Source: Aegilops tauschii subsp. strangulata (Eukaryota; Streptophyta; Magnoliopsida; Poales; Poaceae). From it: a stretch of DNA of 64,000 bases. Under the pieces are notes generated by a model. That model did not search any database and was not told the DNA's origin. It saw only the letters and a list, made by a program, of their open reading frames with translations. The translations under genes were made by a program, and so were the position numbers. Positions 57,176-64,000 of this stretch are shown here, one piece after another; positions within the stretch are counted from its first letter, which is position 1; each line of letters opens with the position of its first letter. The DNA lies in contig NC_053039.3 in NCBI RefSeq assembly GCF_002575655.3, forward strand, positions 221,545,622 through 221,609,621. Direction: 5' to 3'.

Positions 57176-60100
57176 GAAGAAGCGCTCATCCAGTTCCTCC
57201 GTGAGAACTGGGACATCTTCGCATGGAAACCTTCTGACATGCTAGGTGTGCCCAGGGGGCTGGCTGAGCACCGTTTGCGAGTCGGCCCAAAGGTAAAACA
57301 GTCAAAGAGCATCTCCGACGGTCCGCCGTATAGAAGAGAAAAGCAATTGGCGAGGAAGTGGCTTAGCTTCTGGCAGCTGAGTTCATTCGAGGGATTTACC
57401 ACTCCGAGTGGCTCGCCAATGTCGTCATGGTTCCTAAGAAAGATGATTCACTCCGTATGTGTATCGACTTCAAGCATATCAATCGGGCCTGCCCGAAGGA
57501 TCACTTCCCTCTTCCTCACATCGATTAGATAGTCGACTCGACTGTGGGATGTGAGCGGTTGTCTTTCCTGGATGCATATTCCGGGTACCATCAGATCCGA
57601 CTGTATGGACCAGATGAAATAAAAACAGCTTTTATCACTCCATTCGGGTGCTTTTGCTATGTCACCATGCCCTTTGGTCTCAAGAATATTGGCGCCACAT
57701 TCATGCGCATGATATAGAAGTGCCTGCTCACTCAAATCAGTCGGAATGTGGAAGCATACATGGATGACATCGTGGTTAAGTCGCGTAAAGGTTCTGACCT
57801 GCTGACTGACCTCGCTGAAACCTTTGCCAATCTGAGGAGATATGATATCAAGCTCAATCCGTCGAAGTGTACGTTTGGAGTTCCAGGTGGCAAGTTACTC
57901 GGTTTCCTCGTTTCCGAACGTGGGATCGATGCAAACCCAGAGAAAGTTGGGGCAATACTCCGAATGAAACGCCCTGTGCGCGTACATGACGTTCAGAAGC
58001 TTACTGGTTGTTTGGCTGCTTTGAGTCGATTCATCTCCTGTCTCGGTGAAAAGGCTTAGCATCTTTACCGACTGATGAAGAAATCTAATAAGTTCGAGTG
58101 GACTCCTGAAGCTGACACAGCGTTTGCAGAGCTCAAAACCCTGCTTTCCACCCAGCCGGTGCTCGCTTCTCCAATCAGCAAAGAGCCTTTATTGCTTTAT
58201 ATTGCAGCCACTGGACAAGTCGTCAGTACTGTACTCACGGTCGAGCGAGAAGAAGAAGGTAAAGCCTACAGGGTTCAGCGCCCAGTGTATTATATTTCTG
58301 AAGTTTTAACCCCATCCAAGCAAAGATATCCACATTATCAGAAGCTTGTCTATGGAATTTACTTGACCACAAAGAAGGTTGCACATTACTTCTCAGATCA
58401 TTCAATTACAGTCGTCAGCGACGCTCCATTATCAGAAATTTTGAACAATAGAGATGCAACTGGTCGAGTGGCTAAGTGGGCGATTGAACTCCTTCCGTTG
58501 GATATCAAGTTCGAGGCAAAGAAAGCAATCAAATCCCAAGCAATAGCAGATTTTCTCATCGAGTGGATTGAACAGCAGTTGCCGACTCAGATTCAGTCGG
58601 AACATTGGACTATGTTCTTTGACGGGTCCAAAATGTTGAATGATTCAGGTGTTGGGGTAGTCTTGGTATCCCCGCGAGGCGACAAGCTCAGTTATGTTCT
58701 CCAGATTCACTTTGACTCCTCCAACAATGAAGCTGAATATGAGGCACTTTTGTATGGGTTGCGTATGGCCATTTCACTCGGCGTCCGACGCCTGATGGTT
58801 TACGGCGACTCAGATTTGGTGGTCAATCCAGTGATGAAGGAATGGGACGTGAGGAGTCCAACTATGACTGGTTATTGCAATGTAGTGAGGAAATTGGAAA
58901 AGAAGTTTGAGGGGTTAGAGCTTCACCATATACCCCGACTGAAGAACCAAGAAGTCGATGACCTGGCAAAGATAGGTTCCAAGAGGGAGGCTATTCCCAG
59001 CAATGTGTTTTTGCAACATGTTCACACACCATCCTTTCAAGAGGATCCCTTCACAGAAGAGCCCCCACAGCCTAAGAGCTCCATTGATCCGACTGAAGTT
59101 GAAATCCCAGCCGTGGTCGACTTGATCATGGAAGTTTTGGTCATTATTCCCGATTGGACAGTGCCGTACATTGCATATATTCTCAGGAAAGAGCTCCCAT
59201 AGGATGAAGAAGAGGCTCGTCAAATTGTCCGTCGATCCAAAGCCTTTACTATGATGGGTGGACAGCTTTACAGAGAGAGTGTTACTGGAGTCGCTCAGAA
59301 ATGCATCACACCAGAAGAAGACCGAATGATCCTCAATCATATCCACTCGGGGACCTGTGGTCAGCACGCGACCTCTCGGACCATCTTGGCCAAAGCATAC
59401 CGAGCGGGGGTTTACTGGCCACATGCCAATGAGATGGCAAAGGAAATAGTCGACAAGTGAGAAGGCTGTCAGTTCTACTCCAACATGCCCCACAAGCCTG
59501 CATCAGCCTTGAAGACCATTCCACTCGTCTGGCCATTTGCTGTTTGGGGATTGGATATGGTTGGACCTCTGAGGACTGACAGGAGTGGCTTCACCCATCT
59601 GCTCGTGGCAGTCGACAAGTTCACCAAATGGATTGAAGCTAAACTTATCAGAAATCTTGAATCAAGTACTGCTGCCAGCTTCATCAGAGAGTTAACGTTC
59701 AGATATGGAGTTCCACACAGCATCATCACAGATAATGGGTCAAACTTTGATTCAGATGAGTTCAAAGCTTTCTGCGCTTCCCAAGGCACTCGGGTCGGCT
59801 ATGCTTCAGTCGCCCACCCATAGTCGAATGGACAGGCGGAGAGAGCAAACGGTTTGATCCTCAAAGGGCTGAAACCTCGATTGATGCGTGACCTCAAGCA
59901 TGCAGCAGGTGCTTGGGTCGACGAGCTACCATCAGTGCTTTGGGGATTGAGAACAACTCCCAATCGGTCGACTGGTCGGACTCCCTTCTTCTTGGTGTAT
60001 GGGGCTGAAGCTGTGCTTCTGAGTGACTTGCTTCACAATGCACCCCGAGTGGAACTTTTCTCAGAAACTGGAGTAGAACAAGCTCGACAGGACGCTATTG

Positions 60101-60390
60101 ATCTTCTGGAAGAAGAGAGAGAGAGATGGCCTTGATCCGGTCGACTATCTATCAGCAAGACCTTCGTCGATTATACGCCAGAAATGTGAGAGGTCGAGCA
60201 TTTCAGGAAGGTGACCTAGTGCTCAGAATGAATCAGCAACGGCCGCACAAGCTTGCTCCCGCTTGGGACGGTCCCTTCATCATCACCCAAGGTGCTCCAC
60301 AACGGAGCATATCACCTCTACAATGTGGAGCACAATAAAGACGAGCCACGCGCTTGGAACGTCGAGCTGCTCCGCCGTTTTTATACTTAA
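57176..60390 (+). pseudogene. Tat-lineage pol (RT, RNase H, second RNase H, integrase)
   Basis: A one-base shift near 57300 precedes the RT. From there one frame runs through RT (VMVPKKDDSLRMCIDF, LSFLDAYSGYHQI, MPFGLKN, active site YMDD at 57757), Gypsy RNase H (from 58075; LLLYIAATG, YYISEVLT) and a second, archaeal-type RNase H (58600-58990: MFFDGSK, NNEAEYEALLYGL, YGDSDLV, EVDDLAK). Integrase follows: HHCC finger HIHSGTCGQH, core GLDMVGP, ITDNGSNF, GQAERANGL. The C-terminal part shifts frame near 60130 and ends FYT-stop at 60390. Stops are at 57364, 57526, 57715, 58057, 59200, 59458, 59821 and 60133. The second RNase H marks the Tat lineage. Confidence 0.95.
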
Positions 60391-60505
60391 GTCATTCAGA
60401 TTATTGAGATGTAATAAGAAATACCTTTTAGTTTGTATATCAAAGACACAGTTTTACAGTCTCCTAAATGGTTGTTGTTGCTTATACATTTGTTTTAAAT
60501 CCCCC
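60391..60505 (+). other. Short spacer after pol
   Basis: T-rich untranslated sequence that leads into the tandem array. No feature seen except a GTTGTTGTT run. Confidence 0.4.
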
Positions 60506-62093
60506 AGTGGGTGGCTTAGCTGCGAATCCGTTTCGCCTAAGTTTCAAAAACAAACTCCGAGTGAAGAGCAAGCCTCTCACTTGGAGACTTAGTCGCGAAT
60601 CCGATTTGCCTAAGTTTAAAAAATCCCATCGAGTGAAGAGCAACCCTCTCACTCGAGGGCTTAGCTGCAGTCATGTACTCGCGTAAGTTTAAAAAATCAC
60701 ACCGAGTGAAGAGAAACCCTCTCACTCGGGGGCTTAGCTGCAGTCCCGTACTCGCCTAAGTTTAAAAAATCCCACCGAGTAAAGAGCAACCCTCTCGCCT
60801 AAGTTTAAAAAATCCCACCGAGTGAAGAGCAACCCTCTCACTCAGGGGCTTAGCTGCAGTCTCGTACTCGCCTAAGTTTAAAAAATCCCACCGAGTGAAG
60901 AGCAACCCTCTCACTCAGGGGCTTAGCTGCAGTCCCGTACTCGCCTAAGTTTAAAAAATCCCACCGAGTGAAGAGCAACCCTCTCACTCGGGGGCTTAGC
61001 TGTAGTCCCGTACTCGCCTAAGTTTAAAAAATCCCACCGAGTGAAGAGCAACCCTCTCACTCAGGGGCCTAGCTGCAGTCTCGTACTCGCCTAAGTTTCA
61101 AAAATCCCACCGAGTGAAGAGCAACCCTCTCACTCAGGGGCTTAGCTGCAGTCCCTTACTCGCCTAAGTTTAAAAAATCCCACCGAGTGAAGAGCAACCC
61201 TCTGAATCGAGGGCTTAGCTGCAGTCCTGTACTCGCCTAAGTTTAAAAACTCTCACTGAGTGAAGAGCAACCCTCTCACTCGGGGGCTTAGCTGCAGTCC
61301 CGTACTCGCCTAAGTTTAAAAAATCCCACCGAGTGAAGAGCAACCCTCTCACTCGGGGGCTTAGCTGCAGTCCCGTACTCGCCTAAGTTTAAAAAATCCC
61401 ACCGAGTGAAGAGCAACCCTCTCACTCGGGGGCTTAGCTGTAGTCTTGTACTCGTCTAAGTTTAAAAAATCCCACCGAGTGAAGAGCAACCCTCTCACTC
61501 GGGGGCTTAGATGCAGTCCCGTACTCGCCTAAGTTTAAAAAATCCCACCGAGTGAAGAGCAACCCTCGCACTCGGGGGCTTAGTTGCAGTCCCGTACTCG
61601 CCTAAGTTTAAAAAATCCCACCGAGTGAAGAGCAACCCTCTCACTCGGGGGCTTAGTTGCAGTCCCGTACTCGCCTAAGTTTAAAAAATCCCACCGAGTG
61701 AAGAGCAACCCTCTCACTCGGGGGCTTAGCTGCAGTCCTGTAGTCGCCTAAATTTAAAAAATCCCACCGAGTGAAGAGCAACCCTCTCACTCGGGGGCTT
61801 AGCTGCAGTCCCGGACTCGCCTAAGTTTAAAAAATCCCACCGAGTGAAGAGCAACCCTCTCACTCGGGGGCTTAGCTGCAGTCCCGTGCTCGCCTAAGTT
61901 TAAAAAATCCCACGGAGTGAAGAGCAACCCTCTCACTCGGGGGCTTAGCTGCAGTCCCGTGCTCGCCTAAGTTTAAAAAATCCCACCGAGTGAAGAGCAA
62001 TCCTCTCACTCGGGGGCTTAGCTGCAGTCCCATACTCGCCTAAGTTCTAAAAAAATCCCACCGAGTGAAGAGCAACCCTCTCACTCGGGGACT
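60506..62093 (+). repeat. 73-bp tandem array in the Tat 3' region, about 22 copies
   Basis: The anchor CCTAAGTTT recurs at 60536, 60609, 60683, 60755, 60798, 60871, 60944 and so on to 62039, nearly always 73 bases apart; one unit is shortened to 43. Each unit holds CCGAGTGA...TCACTCGG, an eight-base perfect inverted repeat around AGAGCAACCCTC, and GGCTTAGCTGCAG. Some units carry CTCAGG and so lose the stem. The first units are more diverged than the rest, which suggests growth of the array from one side. Tandem repeats in the 3' untranslated region are known in Tat/Ogre elements and can seed satellites. Confidence 0.95.
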
Positions 62094-62095
62094 TG

Positions 62096-62345
62096 GCCAC
62101 AAGTACAACGTGTGCTCCATCCTGATCCGCAAGGACAACGAGGTGCAGGTCGACTACGACCTTCTCCTCAGAGCTGTGCCACAGGTACAATGTGCACTCC
62201 ATCCTGATCCGCAAGGACGATGAGGTGCAGGTCGACTATGACCTTCTCCTTAAAGCTGTGCCACAAGTACAATGTGCACTCCATCCTGATCTGCAAGGTC
62301 GACGAGGTGCAGGTGGACTGTGACCTTCTCCTCGGAGCTCCGCCA
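62096..62345 (+). repeat. 82-bp repeat x3 resembling a ribosomal protein L26 gene fragment
   Basis: GCCACAAGTAC-type starts stand at 62096, 62178, 62260 and, as a stub, 62342: an exact 82-base period. Each unit translates HKYNVxSIxIRKDxEVQV, which matches the N-terminal part of eukaryotic 60S ribosomal protein L26 (HKYNVRSIPIRKDDEVQV in plants as I know it). It then diverges (DYDLLL). Because 82 is not a multiple of three the units are in different frames, so no longer protein can be made. I read it as a captured exon fragment later triplicated. Confidence 0.75.
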
Positions 62346-62552
62346 CAAATACAAACAAGAACAAAAGCCTGTTTCATGTGAAGATTCAAGTTCCGCTCAG
62401 AAATAAAGACAAGCATATTCAAGTTCAGATAAATCCCTCGAGGGTCCAGACCGCGGATTAAAGTACTCGGGCTCCAGGCCCGAAGGAGTTTTATGGTTAC
62501 AAAACCACTCGGCATACCGAGGCAAATTTAAACGGATCATAAAAGAGTTTTT
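62346..62552 (+). other. Spacer between captured repeat and antisense ORF
   Basis: About 200 bases without an open frame of note on the plus strand. On the minus strand this is the 3' UTR of the antisense gene, with AATAAAC-like and TTTAAATT stretches. Confidence 0.4.
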
Positions 62553-63660
62553 TCACTCCGCAGGAGGAGGGCTGGCAGGCTCGACGAACTCATCCAGGTC
62601 GATTCCATCAGCAATCCGAGTAGCAGCAGCAATGAAAGTCTCCATGAAGGACTCGAAGTCAAGCCTCTTGGTGTTGGCAACCTTGATCGCCGCTAGCTTC
62701 TCTTCTTTGGCTTCCTTGCAGTGAACGCGAACCAGAGACAGAGCCACGTCAGCACCACACCGACCAGAAGACTTCTTCCATTCCTGCACTCGACCGGGGA
62801 TCTCATTGAGTCGAGTCATCATAGACTCGAGATCATTCTGGAATGTCACCCTTGGCCAGAGCGCTGAGTCGATCCGCGACACCGCAACCTTCAGTCCAGT
62901 GAGGTAGTCAACGACGCTAGCAAGACGAGATTCCAGTCGGAGCACATTCATGGCAGCTTCATCCTTGACAGGGGAGTTTATGGGGTCCAAGCTCGTTTCG
63001 ATTTGACCAGTCTCTGCCTCGAAGTTTTGATAGAATTCTGTGCTCACAGAGAAGCAATGAGTCGACGGTTTTACGACTAGTCGACGAAAGAAAATCAATC
63101 AGACGAAGACAAATACCTTCTAGCATGAGGAATAACTTCTTGGCGAGTACTCCCAGTTAATTCTCCAGCTCGTCTCTCTTGCAGGAGATGTATTCTACCT
63201 TGTCAGTCAGGGCGCCCTTGTCCTTCTTCAGTCGAGTCACCTCTTTGTTGGCTTCATCAAGGGCAGCCTTCAATTTGGTGTTCTCTTCCTCCAGCTTTCC
63301 GACTGAGGCCAGCTTCTGGTCGGCGAGTGCCGTTTTGTCTTCTGCCGTTTTTCATGCAGCCGCAAGATCAGAGTCCTTCTTCTCCAAAGCTTGTCTCATT
63401 GTTTCTACAAAGAATAACATTCGAGTTAGAAAAAGGAAGGGAAATATAGCAGGAGAATCAGTCGACAAGTTTTCCATACCAGCAGCATCATCCTTAGCCT
63501 TCTGCAGATTCGTCTTGGCCAATTCCGGATCAAGATTAAGCTGGATCTGCTTCTGCTCCAAGTCAGCAAACCGACCTCCAAGTTCACATGATTTCTGTGG
63601 ACAGAAGATAGTCAGTCGACAGACAAAAAGATTGGTTGCTTCTAAGCAATAAAATAACAA
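62553..63660 (-). pseudogene. Antisense extra ORF (aORF) of the Tat element, spliced, coiled coil
   Basis: Three minus-strand exons fit together in phase: up to 63480 (ELGGRFADLEQKQIQLNLD), 63404-63117 (MRQALEKKDSDLAAA, then TALADQKLASVGKLEEENTKLK) and 63037-62553 (EFYQNFEAETGQIETSLD to DEFVEPASPPPAE and a stop). Introns are 75 bases (donor GTATGG, acceptor TTGTAG) and 79 bases (donor GTATTT, acceptor GCACAG); both interrupt a codon after its first base. Exon 2 has a TGA and a TAA, so this copy is dead. The protein is a Lys/Glu/Leu-rich coiled coil. Tat elements are known for antisense ORFs downstream of pol, often of the 'putative gypsy type transposon' class. The N terminus lies beyond the intron-like sequence to the right. 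Confidence 0.7.
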
Positions 63661-63677
63661 GTTCTAAGAGTTCTAAG

Positions 63678-64000
63678 ACCACTGCCGAATCAAACATTCA
63701 ATAGTAGTCTCGAGGACTACACCCAGTGGGTGCACTCAGCGTGCCCCCACTGGTTCAGTGACTTTTCAATTGACTTGGTCCGTCCAGTTGGGAAAAAAAC
63801 ATATGACTTGTTCTCAGACCATAGCCGACTGCTCGCAGTCGACTACGGTCTCGGGGACTGCACCTAGTGGGTGCACTCAGCGTGCCCCCACTGGTTCAGT
63901 GACCACTCGACATGATCTGCTTAGATCGAGTGGAAAAGTTCTGTTCAAAGACCACCGCCGAATCAAACATTCGACAGTTATCTCGGGGACTACACCCAAT
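63678..64000 (+). repeat. ~135-bp tandem repeat with strong hairpins, runs off the window
   Basis: The block GACCAC/TxGCCGA...CTCGGGGACTxCACC starts at 63678, 63818 and 63949, i.e. at steps of 140 and 131 bases. The first two units carry CCAGTGGGTGCAC-TCAGC-GTGCCCCCACTGG (63723-63753, second copy about 63863-63894, one extra mismatch), a stem of twelve pairs with one mismatch. It lies in intron or flanking sequence of the antisense ORF. Confidence 0.8.

Noticed and set aside
60506..62093. Regular repeats suggesting a CRISPR array.
   Set aside because: The units are contiguous 73-bp tandem copies without unique spacers, in a plant retrotransposon. There are no cas genes.
1..64000. tRNA, rRNA or an intact host protein-coding gene.
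   Set aside because: I looked for the usual motifs and long clean frames and found none outside transposable elements. A weak RNA gene could be missed by eye; tRNAscan-SE and Rfam searches would settle it.

Overview
The window is plant nuclear DNA, almost certainly from a Triticeae grass (wheat, barley, rye or Aegilops). I recognise repeat families typical of that tribe: BARE/Angela-type Copia LTRs (GCCCTAGAGGCAATAAT near the start, CCCCAACA at the end), Athila-like Gypsy LTRs running TGATACGTCTCC...GGTTATCA with a tRNA-Asp primer site, long-LTR Del/Tekay-type elements (TGTAACGCCC...), a Maximus/SIRE-type Sirevirus, a Tat-lineage Gypsy element, Harbinger and MULE DNA transposons and a LINE 3' end. 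I see no intact host gene. Every recognisable coding region belongs to a transposable element and is broken by stops or frameshifts. All boundaries were read by eye; LTR ends are good to a few bases unless marked approximate.

Left part (1-33009) is one deep nest. Its left flanks lie mostly outside the window. From inside out: a Del/Tekay-type LTR (1-3884) sits in the 5' LTR of a mostly deleted BARE-type Copia element (3885-6478). That element sits in the left LTR of a non-coding LARD (6479-17814, minus strand), which sits in the reverse transcriptase of a Tat-like Gypsy element (17815-20729, minus). The Gypsy element sits just behind the primer site of an Athila-like element A (20730-22375, minus), which sits in the 3' LTR of a non-autonomous Athila-like element B (22376-32802, minus). 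B also carries two solo LTRs with intact 5-bp target duplications (agttc and gcaag). B itself interrupts a MULE transposase remnant.

Middle part (33010-46092) is a Sirevirus with recognisable gag, pol and a long extra ORF. The extra ORF has what looks like its own TATA promoter, leader and 5' intron. The element's 3' LTR is truncated against more MULE transposase.

Region 46093-53525 holds DNA-transposon debris. One Harbinger transposon (H2) inserted into the transposase gene of another (H1), and a later inversion of about 1.2 kb left the two halves of both on opposite strands. Next come a truncated Sirevirus LTR, a short unassigned stretch, an unrecognised decayed gene-like sequence, a LINE 3' end and a BARE-type LTR.

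Right part (53526-64000) is a Tat-lineage Gypsy element on the plus strand: LTR, primer site, gag-protease-RT-RNase H-second (archaeal-type) RNase H-integrase, and then an unusual 3' region. That region holds about 22 copies of a 73-bp hairpin-bearing tandem repeat, three copies of an 82-bp repeat that looks like a captured fragment of a ribosomal protein L26 gene, and a spliced antisense coiled-coil ORF. It ends in another hairpin-bearing tandem repeat that runs off the window. In the Tat-type elements most premature stops are TAG where the family reads CAG, as expected from deamination of methylated cytosine in silenced chromatin.
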